Shown: piece after piece, positions 35,243 to 43,548 of the stretch
Numbering within the stretch: position 1 is the first letter of the stretch
Layout: each line of letters begins with the position of its first letter
Assembly: GCF_016406125.1 (NCBI RefSeq)
Contig: NZ_CP066339.1
Span: 186,001 to 250,000, forward strand
Direction: 5' to 3'
Length of the DNA: 64,000 bases
From: Alicyclobacillus sp. SO9
GTDB lineage: Bacteria; Bacillota; Bacilli; Alicyclobacillales; Alicyclobacillaceae
Notes under the pieces: generated by a model
What the model was told of the DNA's origin: nothing
What the model saw: the letters and a program-made list of their open reading frames with translations, nothing else
The model's database searches: none
Translations under genes and position numbers: made by a program

Positions 35243-36706
35243 TTACTTTCCCACTGCACCCTGGGTCGTGGGGGTTCTGTTGAAGGCCACGACTGTATTA
35301 TCCATGCATTCGCGCATGGCTTCACGGCCTTGGCGGATGCAGTCAGGAATCCCCATTCCGTTGTAGCCGGCGCCTGCTAAATACATTCCGGGGACATCTT
35401 GGGCTAATTGCCGCCGCAGTTTTGCGAGTTTTTCGCCGTGTCCGACTAGGTATTGAGGCATGGCGTGGGGCCATCTATCAACTTTGGACCAAACGGGATT
35501 TACTGTGAAGCCGAAGTATTCTCGCATTTTCTCGTCTACGTGCTTGATGATGGCTTTATCACTCTTTGCCATTCCGCGGTGTTCACCGTCACGGCCCACG
35601 TACCCGCGTACAATAATATTGCCGTTATGGGAAGAGTGGGACCATTTGCTTGAAACGACTGTACATGCGGTCAAAATTGTGTCTTCACCCCTGGGTACAA
35701 GAAAACCTGTATAGGGCAGTTCCATTTCGGATTCCTTGACGGGATACACGAGGCTCACAGCAGCTGTAGAAACATACGGAATTTGCTGCAGCCACTCGTA
35801 AATGGGTTGTGATGGAGCGGGAATGAGACGTTTCGCGGCGAAGGCGGGAACGCACAATAAGACTGAGTCGGCGTCCAATTTCTCTTTGTTTCCTGCGTCA
35901 TCTCGATGATAGAGACGGAATTTACCCGTCTGGGTCCGTTCAATATTTGTCACGCTAGCATTTGTGCGCAAGGTGACGTCTGCCTGCAGTGTATCTACCA
36001 AGGTGTCTATTAACTGCTGTAATCCGTGCTTTAGAGATACAAAAGCAGGTTTCTTTGCTGCTGTTGAGGCTGCACTGGCTTTTCCCTGTTTCAGCATTGC
36101 GCGAATGAGGCTGCGATTGTCCTGTTCCATCTTCTTTAGGTAGGGAGCAACTGTGTTCAGGCTGAGCCTGTCAACACTGCCTGCGTGAATACCGGCCAGC
36201 ATGGGTTCAGCGAGGATATCGACCAAATCATTGCCAATTCTTCTACGGAGCATTTTCCCGATGGTTTTATCTTCCTCATCTTTGTCACGCGGCAATAGAA
36301 AGTCCCACAATCCGCGGAGCTTTCCGGACAGTGGAATCAGTGAGTTGAATGCAAAACTGCGAATATTCGTCGGCAGACCAAAGGTCATGCCAGGCGGCAA
36401 CGGAAACAAATTCCCGCGGCGCAGTATACCAGTCTTCATTTCTGTAGGAGAGTAGACAACATCGGATTCAAGACCGAGTTCTCTAATTAACTCCATTCCA
36501 CCCTGCTTTTTTGTGTAAATGGAGTCTGGACCAGCCTCAATGACAAAATCGTCAGTCTCATGAGACTTGATTTTGCCGCCGAACCGATGACTCTGTTCCA
36601 GGACAGTTACCCGAACCGGTCTGTTTTCCTTTTTCGCACGTGACACGGCTTCATAGGCTGCAGCCAACCCAGTGATGCCGCCGCCTACAATTACGATGTT
36701 TTTCAT
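35243..36706 (-). CDS. hemY: Coproporphyrinogen III / protoporphyrinogen oxidase
   Basis: A 487-residue FAD enzyme. IVGGGITGLAAAYEA at the N-terminus is the dinucleotide-binding motif, with the EQSHRFGGKIKS segment after the second strand and GAGYNGMGIPDCIRQG near the C-terminus binding FAD. In Gram-positive bacteria this family (CgoX, also called HemY) oxidises coproporphyrinogen III to coproporphyrin III in haem synthesis. It is a single gene here, apart from hemE or hemH. Haem made this way would serve the qox oxidase. The start follows GATAAGG. Confidence 0.92.
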   Translation of the reverse strand: MKNIVIVGGGITGLAAAYEAVSRAKKENRPVRVTVLEQSHRFGGKIKSHETDDFVIEAGPDSIYTKKQGGMELIRELGLESDVVYSPTEMKTGILRRGNLFPLPPGMTFGLPTNIRSFAFNSLIPLSGKLRGLWDFLLPRDKDEEDKTIGKMLRRRIGNDLVDILAEPMLAGIHAGSVDRLSLNTVAPYLKKMEQDNRSLIRAMLKQGKASAASTAAKKPAFVSLKHGLQQLIDTLVDTLQADVTLRTNASVTNIERTQTGKFRLYHRDDAGNKEKLDADSVLLCVPAFAAKRLIPAPSQPIYEWLQQIPYVSTAAVSLVYPVKESEMELPYTGFLVPRGEDTILTACTVVSSKWSHSSHNGNIIVRGYVGRDGEHRGMAKSDKAIIKHVDEKMREYFGFTVNPVWSKVDRWPHAMPQYLVGHGEKLAKLRRQLAQDVPGMYLAGAGYNGMGIPDCIRQGREAMRECMDNTVVAFNRTPTTQGAVGK

Positions 36707-36893
36707 TACCTTATCCCATCCCCGTTAACAATAGCAGTTAATGTAGTTTTCATCTTCCGCCCGAAAAATACCCTGAGTACTTCTCCGCATTATAATTCTC
36801 CATTACAAGAGTATATCACTTCCTATAATAACCACAACGGTTGAGAGGAAAAAAACGGGACTTATTTTTGCTATAGAGGAAAATTTTCATAAT

Positions 36894-37991
36894 TTAGTGG
36901 GAAAAGTATTGTTTTACCACCCGCTTGAGTTGGCCTTTGTTGAGGACAATCTCATCGTTTTTTGCCTGAAGAATGGCATCATAGATGAGTTCGTTTTTAC
37001 CTTTCACTTGGCGGTAATGAATCTGTGTTGTGGGGTGGAAGTCAGACTTTACGCCCATGGCCAGGCTGAGCATATCCTGAGAAGTCATATTTGTCGCCAT
37101 GAGAAACTTAGGGAGCGTTCTGGCAAGAGAAGGGAGTTTGGGAATGTTTTTAGGTTTGAGCATGTCCTTTGCAATGCCAATTAGCGCCTGTTCCTGCAGC
37201 TTTTGGCGTCCGTAGTCTGTGCCTGGCACTCCATCGCGGATATGTACCAGTTCTGTGACCATGCGTCCGTTTAGAAAATGCATTCCCTTTGTAATCACCT
37301 TGCCGTTGTCCTTCGGATACCAGGCGTGATTGATGGTCACTTTAAATGGAACATACATGTTAATGCCGCCAATGGCGTTCACCATGTCCTGAAGCCCCCA
37401 GTAATCTGTTTCAGCATAGAAGTTGATGGGGACGCCTGTTAAGTTGGAGATGGTTTTGACCGCGTCGATAATGCCTTGTTTGGTTCCGTGTTTGACTTGG
37501 TCCATAAATTGGACGCTGGTGAGCTTTGTGTAGCCGTAACCGGGATCGTAGACACGTGTATCGCGAGGAAGACTGAGGATATTATACGTATGGGTGTTCA
37601 AGTTGACGTGAATTAACAGCATCGAGTCTGAATGACTAAACTTGTTGCCCGGCCGTGCATCAGACCCAATCAAGAGCATGTTAAACACGGCTTTCTGTTC
37701 CTTTGGTACTTGAAATGTGCTGCTTGTACTGTTGCTGCTTCGGGTTGAATTACTAGTTTGCCCAATAACCTTTAAATTTTGAAAGTGATGACTTGGCATT
37801 AACTGATAGTATTCGTATCCGCCTGCCCCCATTCCCGCGACTACCAGTACTGCCAATCCTATAAGTGAATTTCGCAGGATTCTGTGCTTTGCAAACCACT
37901 GGGGCGTTTCGCCAGCGTTTGAGCGATTTTCAGAGGCTGGATTCTTGCTGCTGTTGGTATTTTTCTGCTTTGAATCTTTGTTTTTCTTCAT
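36894..37991 (-). CDS. LytR-CpsA-Psr (LCP) family ligase
   Basis: A 365-residue membrane protein: Lys/Ser-rich cytosolic tail, a TM helix at about residues 40-62, then the LCP domain with LLIGSDARPG, HSDSMLLIHVN and ILSLPRDTRV, the conserved Asp and Arg of the pyrophosphate-binding site, and a C-terminal segment. LCP enzymes attach teichoic acids or other polymers to peptidoglycan outside the membrane. The ATG at 37989-37991 is 7 bases after AAAGGAG; a longer frame to 38036 lacks a ribosome site. Confidence 0.9.
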   Translation of the reverse strand: MKKNKDSKQKNTNSSKNPASENRSNAGETPQWFAKHRILRNSLIGLAVLVVAGMGAGGYEYYQLMPSHHFQNLKVIGQTSNSTRSSNSTSSTFQVPKEQKAVFNMLLIGSDARPGNKFSHSDSMLLIHVNLNTHTYNILSLPRDTRVYDPGYGYTKLTSVQFMDQVKHGTKQGIIDAVKTISNLTGVPINFYAETDYWGLQDMVNAIGGINMYVPFKVTINHAWYPKDNGKVITKGMHFLNGRMVTELVHIRDGVPGTDYGRQKLQEQALIGIAKDMLKPKNIPKLPSLARTLPKFLMATNMTSQDMLSLAMGVKSDFHPTTQIHYRQVKGKNELIYDAILQAKNDEIVLNKGQLKRVVKQYFSH

Positions 37992-38191
37992 ACCAGAAGC
38001 TCCTTTAATCCCCTTTTTCACACAAGTCCTCGCCACAATCTCTGCAGGTCAGTTCACACATATCGGACACAATATTTGACACATTGTGAATAAAATCGAC
38101 TTTAATTTTCATACTTTAAACCCTCAACTTCAAGAAATTCTCATGAGTGCTCGTTCTGACTACCATACCTATCATTATGTCAACTTTTCTT

Positions 38192-38219
38192 TTGATTTAT
38201 CCATGAAATATGTTATGAT
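38192..38219 (+). promoter_or_regulatory. SigA-type promoter of the c-di-AMP riboswitch leader
   Basis: TTGATT (38192-38197), 16-base spacer, TATGAT (38214-38219). It would give a leader of almost 600 bases before the binding-protein gene. Confidence 0.6.
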
Positions 38220-38375
38220 GAGATCGTGCGCAAATCCTCGGTAGTGTCAAACCATCTTCTTGTCAGTAGACACAAGTAGAAATACATGGCCTTGGTTGGG
38301 ATTATTTAGAACGTTGCGCTTGGGGCTATGTTGAAGATTGTATCTAGTTTAGCAATCCCACTTAAAACTAAATTC

Positions 38376-38490
38376 TTTGTGCTGAGTTCCCGAACAGGGA
38401 AGCGGGGGAACCATTATAGGGGTGAGTTCAGATGAATTCTGATAAGGCCGCTCTGAGCCTGAACCCGACAGCTAACTTCGTAAGCACAGC
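38376..38490 (+). ncRNA. c-di-AMP riboswitch (ydaO-yuaA type)
   Basis: The conserved blocks of the ydaO aptamer are visible: AGCGGGGGAACC at 38401-38412, GGGGTGAG about eight bases on, and CCCGACAGCTAACTTCGTAAGC ending near 38486 (given in part here as GACAGCTAACTTCGTAAGC). GTGCT (38379-38383) and AGCAC (38483-38487) form the closing stem. In known cases c-di-AMP binding turns off potassium and osmolyte uptake and wall-remodelling genes. The downstream gene encodes a betaine-type binding protein, which fits. Confidence 0.9.
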
Positions 38491-38691
38491 AGAGGATGAG
38501 ACATATGGATGATGGAAGGGTGAGTCTCCACACCTGGCAGGTCATGGTGTGAGATGATAAGCCGTTCTATAAGTACGTTGTGTCGGTATGATGCCAACGC
38601 ACTTCGTCAAGCCATGTCTCAGTGATAAGGATTCTGTGTTAAAACATTTCCCTTATAGATTTGCTGTGGTTCAAAAGTTAGGATAGATTTT
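38491..38691 (+). promoter_or_regulatory. Structured linker between aptamer and terminator
   Basis: About 200 bases with further pairing: TGAGACAT (about 38497) with ATGTCTCA (about 38613), CACACC with GGTGTG (about 38530-38551), and GTTG with CAAC near 38580-38601. It may form the antiterminator or an extra peripheral domain. No coding frame. Confidence 0.45.
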
Positions 38692-38729
38692 GCCCCCCGT
38701 CACAAAGTGTGAAGGGGGTCTTTATTTTC
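38692..38729 (+). terminator. Riboswitch-controlled terminator
   Basis: A run of C (38693-38698) pairs with GGGGG (38714-38718), inner stem TCAC-aaa-GTGT, followed by TCTTTATTTT. It lies 80 bases before the binding-protein start, where an expression-platform terminator is expected. Confidence 0.8.
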
Positions 38730-38808
38730 ATATACGTATAGGCGAGATTCTAGACGCAGTACTCAATACACTCAATACAAAATTATGTACAGAAACAGGG
38801 GGACATAA

Positions 38809-39744
38809 ATGAATAAGAAAAAATTTGCAATGTCATTGTCGGCGGTTGCTGCACTTGGCGCGATTTTAACCGGATGCGGGACGGCAAACAGCACGTCTGG
38901 CGGGGGAAACAGCAGCGGTAACACTTCGAGTCAAAACTCAACTGCGACCGGTGCCTCAAAAGGCAGCAAGACGATTACAATTGGCTGGATTCCTTGGACA
39001 GAAGACGTAGCCAACACTCACCTGTGGAAAGTCATTCTTGAACAAAAGGGTTACAAAGTGAATACGCCAGAGTTGGATGTTGGACCGTTGCTTCTCGGTA
39101 TGTCTAAAAACAGCGTGAATTTCTTTATGGACCTGTGGATGCCCGCAGAGCAGCCGAATGTGAAAAAGTATCAGTCGAAATTGGTCGCATTGAAAAATTG
39201 GTACAAAGGTGAGTCCAGCACGGGCATTGCCGTACCGAGTTACATGAAGAACATCAATACGCCGGCAGACCTGAACAAACACGCCAAGGAATTTCAAAAT
39301 AGAATTGTCGGCATCGATCCCGGTGCTATTGAAGAAAAACACACCCACCAGTTTGTAAAGACTTATCACTTGACGAATATTCATGTGCAGGACAGCAGTA
39401 CAACAGCCATGATAACTGCAGTTAAACGTGCCTACGATCAGCACAAGCCAGTGGCCGTAGTCATGTGGACACCAATGTGGCCCTTTACCAAATACCATCT
39501 CAAATATCTGAAGGATCCCAAACACATTGTTGCAGAGAAGACGCCAAACAAGTTACTGATTGAAGCCAATAAGACCTGGGTGAAAAACAATCCGAAGGTG
39601 GCTGGCTGGTTGAAGAACTTCAGCTTGACAGCAAAGCAGCTTTCGTCACTTGAAGAAGATATGAGAAACAGTTCCAGCAAAGATGCTGCAGCGAAAAAAT
39701 GGATTAAGGCTAATCAGTCTCTGGTGGACAGCTGGCTCAAGTAA
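38809..39744 (+). CDS. Glycine betaine-type ABC substrate-binding lipoprotein
   Basis: A 311-residue lipoprotein with lipobox AILTGC, a Ser/Gly/Thr linker and an OpuAC-type domain (TITIGWIPWTEDVANTHLWKVIL.., VDVG-like region LDVGPLLLGM, FFMDLWMPAEQP, GIDPGA). The Trp-rich positions would form the quaternary-ammonium cage. It should deliver betaine or a related osmolyte to an ABC permease, but no permease or ATPase gene is adjacent, so partners must be elsewhere. Control by the c-di-AMP riboswitch upstream fits osmotic regulation. GGGGG is 7-8 bases before the ATG. A strong terminator follows the gene. Confidence 0.88.
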   Translation: MNKKKFAMSLSAVAALGAILTGCGTANSTSGGGNSSGNTSSQNSTATGASKGSKTITIGWIPWTEDVANTHLWKVILEQKGYKVNTPELDVGPLLLGMSKNSVNFFMDLWMPAEQPNVKKYQSKLVALKNWYKGESSTGIAVPSYMKNINTPADLNKHAKEFQNRIVGIDPGAIEEKHTHQFVKTYHLTNIHVQDSSTTAMITAVKRAYDQHKPVAVVMWTPMWPFTKYHLKYLKDPKHIVAEKTPNKLLIEANKTWVKNNPKVAGWLKNFSLTAKQLSSLEEDMRNSSSKDAAAKKWIKANQSLVDSWLK

Positions 39745-39795
39745 GCTGATGAGCTTTATCAATCTCATTGCAGTACTGCATACCGCTTTTTTAGT

Positions 39796-39829
39796 CCAGG
39801 ATGGGCTTCACATCATCCTGGGCTTTTTT
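39796..39829 (+). terminator. Terminator of the binding-protein gene
   Basis: CCAGGATG (39796-39803) pairs with CATCCTGG (39814-39821), followed by GC and six T. The remaining gap to 40081 has only a possible -10 (TATAAT, 39970-39975) for the next gene. Confidence 0.88.
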
Positions 39830-40081
39830 AGTTCAGATTTTCAGTACCCCAAGGTACGAAGTGCGCTTGCGGCGTCGGCCAAATACCTTTGGCAAGGTCA
39901 CCTGGAGACAAAGCCCGCCTCTGCAGTGAAAGTGGCAAACCACCAACATACGTCTAAAAGAGGGCTTGTTATAATGGACACAAGAGGCCACAATACAATC
40001 CAGAGCAACAAAGTAGTCAGCCATTGACGCTTCAAGGCAGTCTTGTACCCATATGTTTATATCCGATTTGGAGGAATTTCA

Positions 40082-40972
40082 TTGCAAAAGCAGCCTGTAT
40101 TTAGTGTGAGAGAAGAAATGCAGCTTCTCCCATTTCTTTTGGAAAAGTACCCCGGAAAGGGACGCAATAAGGTGAAGTCGTTATTGACCAGAGGACAGGT
40201 TATGGTCGGAAATCGTGTTGTTACAAGGCACGATCACCTGTTGGGTGCAGGGGATAAAGTGACGATTCTACAAACGGGATCGGTCAAACAAAGAGAGTTA
40301 ATGGCAGGCATAAAAATCGTTTACGAGGACGAATTTTTGCTGGTCGTTGATAAACCTCCTGGACTACTGTCCATGGCAACCGACGAGGAAAAGGAACGGA
40401 CAGCTTACCGGATTCTTAATGAGTATGTTCAGGGACACAATGGAGGGGCACGCATTTTCATTGTTCATCGGCTGGACCGGGACACTTCTGGGCTGATGAT
40501 GTTTGCCAAGACTGCAGCCGTGAAAAATCAGCTTCAAGATAACTGGAAAGACATCATTTTGGAACGGTCCTACATGGCACTCGTGGAAGGTGAAGTGAAA
40601 GAAAAACAGGGAACTATCAAGACGTGGCTGAAAGAGTCGTCTACAAAGACCATGTATGTAAGCAGACCTGGAGAAGGTGTCATCGCAATTACCCACTATG
40701 TGGTTGTCGAGCAAACACCTGAGTATTCTTTGTTGGCTGTGCAGCTAGAGACGGGCAGGAAAAATCAAATTCGCGTACACATGCAGAGCATTGGACACAG
40801 CGTCGTGGGAGACAAACGATACGGATCAAAAAGAAACCCCCTTGAAAGGCTCGGGCTCCATGCACAAGTCCTGGCTTTTAAGCACCCAATTAGCGGGGAA
40901 ACCCTTCGGTTTGAAACAAAGATTCCGAAGCGATTCAAGAGCCTATTCCCTGTGAACAAGCCCCCAGTCTGA
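40082..40972 (+). CDS. RluA-family pseudouridine synthase
   Basis: A 296-residue RNA pseudouridine synthase. The N-terminal S4 domain (REEMQLLPFLLEKYPGKGRNKVKSLL..) precedes the catalytic domain with HRLDRDTSGLMMFAK, whose second Asp is the nucleophile, and QIRVHMQSIGHSVVGDKRYG. Members modify rRNA or tRNA uridines; which one is not deducible. The TTG at 40082 is 7 bases after GGAGG; a longer frame to 40043 has no ribosome site. The stop TGA is inside the first unit of a 15-bp array. Confidence 0.9.
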   Translation: MQKQPVFSVREEMQLLPFLLEKYPGKGRNKVKSLLTRGQVMVGNRVVTRHDHLLGAGDKVTILQTGSVKQRELMAGIKIVYEDEFLLVVDKPPGLLSMATDEEKERTAYRILNEYVQGHNGGARIFIVHRLDRDTSGLMMFAKTAAVKNQLQDNWKDIILERSYMALVEGEVKEKQGTIKTWLKESSTKTMYVSRPGEGVIAITHYVVVEQTPEYSLLAVQLETGRKNQIRVHMQSIGHSVVGDKRYGSKRNPLERLGLHAQVLAFKHPISGETLRFETKIPKRFKSLFPVNKPPV

Positions 40973-41054
40973 TGTAGTCCGGTCTGATGTAGTCTGGTCG
41001 GGATTAGTCCGGTCTGAGTTAGGCCCGCTCTGAGTTAGCCTGGTCTGATGTGTG
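40967..41054. repeat. 15-bp tandem array over a stop codon
   Basis: Six imperfect 15-bp units of GTCTGATGTAGTCCG. The synthase TGA (40970-40972) lies within unit 1, and most later units keep an in-frame TGA. Same period and arrangement as at 2361-2450. Confidence 0.88.
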
Positions 41055-41222
41055 CGAACCGGGATTTCTCTAAAACGGTATGTATGACCCAAGAGATGAA
41101 TAATATGGGTGAAGGATAATCCAGATTGATGCCGAAGTGGTATCTCCGGATGTCATTTTATTGCACTTTTGTGAATTTGCTGTGTGTCATCCAAATCGAA
41201 TCTTCTTGAAAGGAGTACCTGA

Positions 41223-41723
41223 ATGCAAACCAACCCTATGCCGCCCCCACCGTTTCACATGGCAAATGGTGTACTTGGCGCCCTTCTTGCCGCGTATTTC
41301 ACTATCATCTTCGTATTCAGTCTTGCTCTCTATATTGCGTACGTCATACCAATTTGGAAGTTGTACAAGAAAGCAGGGCAAGAGCATCCTTGGCTTGCCT
41401 TTATACCCATTGCGCAATACTGGCCCTTTTTCTGGACAATCAGGAAGAGTGCGTGGAATATTCTATGGTTCCTACTCCCCGTAGCTGCACTCATCGTGCT
41501 ACACCCGCTTCATGTAGTCGGAATCGTCATTGCCATTTTGGCTGATATTGCTGTTTTTGTGCTGGAAATTACGTGGGCAGCCGCGTTTTTGCGCGCTTTT
41601 AACATGTCGCCGTATTGGCTGTTCTTGCTCCTCTTGCTGGTGATTCCACCCATTGGCGTCTTGGCCATTGTGATTTTGTTGTACATTATGGCATTCAGCG
41701 ATGACTATCAGTATCAGTTGTAA
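41223..41723 (+). CDS. Multi-pass membrane protein, DUF5684-like
   Basis: A 166-residue protein with four to five TM helices. The segment IWKLYKKAGQEHPWLAFIPI resembles the WKLYKKAG.PGW..IIP core of DUF5684-type membrane proteins. No enzymatic motif is visible. GAAAGGAG is about 8 bases before the ATG, and a terminator follows at 41798-41830, so it is a single-gene unit. Function unknown. Confidence 0.7.
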   Translation: MQTNPMPPPPFHMANGVLGALLAAYFTIIFVFSLALYIAYVIPIWKLYKKAGQEHPWLAFIPIAQYWPFFWTIRKSAWNILWFLLPVAALIVLHPLHVVGIVIAILADIAVFVLEITWAAAFLRAFNMSPYWLFLLLLLVIPPIGVLAIVILLYIMAFSDDYQYQL

Positions 41724-41797
41724 GTTGATTTGAGACGAAATTCATCGCATCCGCTGGACAGCTGCAATTCAGTTTACAGGCAGCAGCGAAAATCCTT

Positions 41798-41830
41798 GCC
41801 CTGTACGGAATTTTGTACAGGGCATTTTAA
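41798..41830 (+). terminator. Terminator after the membrane protein gene
   Basis: GCCCTGTAC (41798-41806) pairs perfectly with GTACAGGGC (41815-41823), followed by ATTTTA. Two GCGTACGC palindromes follow at about 41862-41885. Confidence 0.8.
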
Positions 41831-41885
41831 CGGCCTGGTTTCGATTGTGAAATAGAGGTGGCGTACGCTTTTGGGGGCGTACGCT

Positions 41886-42126
41886 TAAGGATCCTTTTGC
41901 TCCCTATTACGATGCGGGCCAGCCAATAGTGATCGATGCGATCACTATCACCAGCCGGCTTCTACAATAGGGATCCCGTTGCGCCTTATTACCTACGCTC
42001 CACCTTGCCCCTCTCCGCGGTAGTGATCATTTCGCTCCCTAATGTCTCGGGTGGGGTGGCAATAGGGATCATTGGGATCACAATTGCATCGCTCTTTGCC
42101 AAATAGGGATCATTCGAGGCACTAAT
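41886..42126 (-). repeat. Six-dyad element, copy D (reverse)
   Basis: Dyad centres at 41896, 41937, 41978, 42031, 42073 and 42114 (steps 41, 41, 53, 42, 41). Slot 3 is degraded (TAGTGATC-ATTTC-GCTCCCTA) but its position is kept. Confidence 0.88.
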
Positions 42127-42387
42127 CGGCTCGCTGACGGAGCCGGGGCCCGCCCTTCAGGCACTAATCGGCTCGCCGACGGAGCCCGGGCCCATCCCGT
42201 CAGCCATTCCGTCAGCATCAGACAGCGCGATCGACGAAGAAGATAAGCGGAAAAGTTCCCTTTATACGACTTATACGACCGGATTCCCATTGCACACCAT
42301 AATATGATGAATTTGGTTCAAAATAGGATGGTACCACTCATGCAGGATCCCGGTTCAAACCACTGCGTTCGCAATCATCCACTCGCT

Positions 42388-42627
42388 TAAGGATCCTTTT
42401 GCTCCCTATTACGATGCGCACCAAGCGATTAGGATCATCGCGATCACTATCCGGATAGGCCGCCTGAAATAGGGATCCCGTCGCTCACTATTACCAAGGT
42501 CCCACTGTGCGCCTCCCATATTAGTGCCCATTTATGACACTAAGTTCTGGCGTAAGTTGCATTAGGGATCATCGCGATCACAATCGCATCAGCACTTCGA
42601 CGAATAGGGATCTTTCCAGTCACTAAC
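42388..42627 (-). repeat. Six-dyad element, copy E (reverse)
   Basis: Dyad centres at 42398, 42439, 42480, 42532, 42573 and 42615 (steps 41, 41, 52, 41, 42). Slot 3 is of the GTC/7-base-spacer type as in copy A (read on the minus strand). Same orientation as copy D, 284 bp from it between facing slots. Confidence 0.88.
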
Positions 42628-42793
42628 TGCCTTACCGCCTTACCGCCTTACTGCTCCACTGCCCCAGCCTGGCAGCGTCATCAGCATCCAGTTGAACCAC
42701 TGCACTAACCCCCGTTTGTTGCATTACACGGATATTGAAGCAGAAATGAACCTCAACCCAAACAGAATTATCAGTTCTTATGTGGTAGACGAT

Positions 42794-43306
42794 TTACTTC
42801 TGATATTCCATTAAGTTCCGTGATAGGAGTCTCACCCGAATAATAATTGCCACACTCCTTACCAAAACCATGGTGGCTGTCAGAAAAATAAAGGATGGGG
42901 CAATAATATTCGGAATACTTATCTCATGCTTAATCGCAAAATGCATCGTCTGAAGCCCGTGGTGAGTCATCCACTCAATTGGGATAATACGCATAAGGAA
43001 GGCGAACAATAGAACTGCAACGCCCCCCATCCCAAGGTGTAGGTATATTCCCCCATCATCTTGAACTATTTTCGTTAATATAGACCAAATCACTCCAAGG
43101 ATTGCACCCATCAGGATAAAGGCGATTAGGGCAATGAGATTATTTCCGTTTGTTGGAATGCCCTTGATATACTTAAATGCAAAGTACGACAACACGGCTA
43201 TTGGAATCAAGAATCGTCTTGTAATACTGTACTTCTTTCTACCGTACGACGCGGTTACGAGAACTACGAAAAGAACAACCATCTCAATCCATGTTGAAGT
43301 GGTCAC
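42794..43306 (-). CDS. Polytopic membrane protein, CcdC/DUF1453-like
   Basis: A 170-residue protein with about five TM helices (WIEMVVLFVVLVTASYG first, then FLIPIAVLSYFAFKYI, LIALIAFILMGAILGVIW and so on). Topology and the basic loop after helix 1 resemble CcdC/DUF1453 proteins, but similarity is loose. The GTG at 43304-43306 is 8 bases after AGGAGG; the longer frame to 43594 runs through the divergent promoter region. It is divergent from the NarL-type kinase gene and shares its upstream dyad, so the two-component system may regulate it. Confidence 0.65.
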   Translation of the reverse strand: MTTSTWIEMVVLFVVLVTASYGRKKYSITRRFLIPIAVLSYFAFKYIKGIPTNGNNLIALIAFILMGAILGVIWSILTKIVQDDGGIYLHLGMGGVAVLLFAFLMRIIPIEWMTHHGLQTMHFAIKHEISIPNIIAPSFIFLTATMVLVRSVAIIIRVRLLSRNLMEYQK

Positions 43307-43436
43307 GAGAGGTACCTCCTTTATTGTGGGAGCTGTGATAGCGTCCTCGTACAGAAGTGTAACCCGCACGACCTGTCGAAAACCTGTGGCATCGGTCACG
43401 AATGTGGGCCTAGTTCTGGTGCTAGTTAACGTGACC

Positions 43437-43471
43437 AGAGTCATGGGTCTGTGGGGCAAACCCATGACTCT
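43437..43471. promoter_or_regulatory. Perfect 12-bp dyad in a divergent promoter region
   Basis: AGAGTCATGGGT (43437-43448) and ACCCATGACTCT (43460-43471) around an 11-base spacer, 78 bases upstream of the kinase gene and 131 upstream of the membrane protein gene. Likely an operator for the divergent pair, or a terminator-like hairpin without T-tract. Confidence 0.55.
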
Positions 43472-43548
43472 AAACACTGGCATGCGGGAAGAAAAGTGAG
43501 ATATGATGTAGAAAAGTAGGTACATCTCTCGAAATCGGTGGGTATACC

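Larger units (their letters stand above)
41885..42699. repeat. Long direct repeat, left copy (elements D and E)
   Basis: About 815 bp highly similar to 45594-46405, in the same orientation and 3.7 kb apart. It contains two reverse-oriented six-dyad elements and a 250-bp spacer with a GGAGCC/GGCTC-rich inverted region. The remaining 42700-42793 has no signal. No gene is supported; a short frame near 42078-42290 recurs in the other copy only because of the repeat. Confidence 0.88.

Noticed and set aside
42078-42290. A 70-codon minus-strand frame that recurs at 45787-45999
   Set aside because: Both lie within the duplicated long repeats; conservation is due to the repeat, the frame contains dyad slots and has no ribosome site.
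43134-43499. A 121-codon plus-strand frame
   Set aside because: Antisense to the membrane protein gene and runs through the divergent promoter region.
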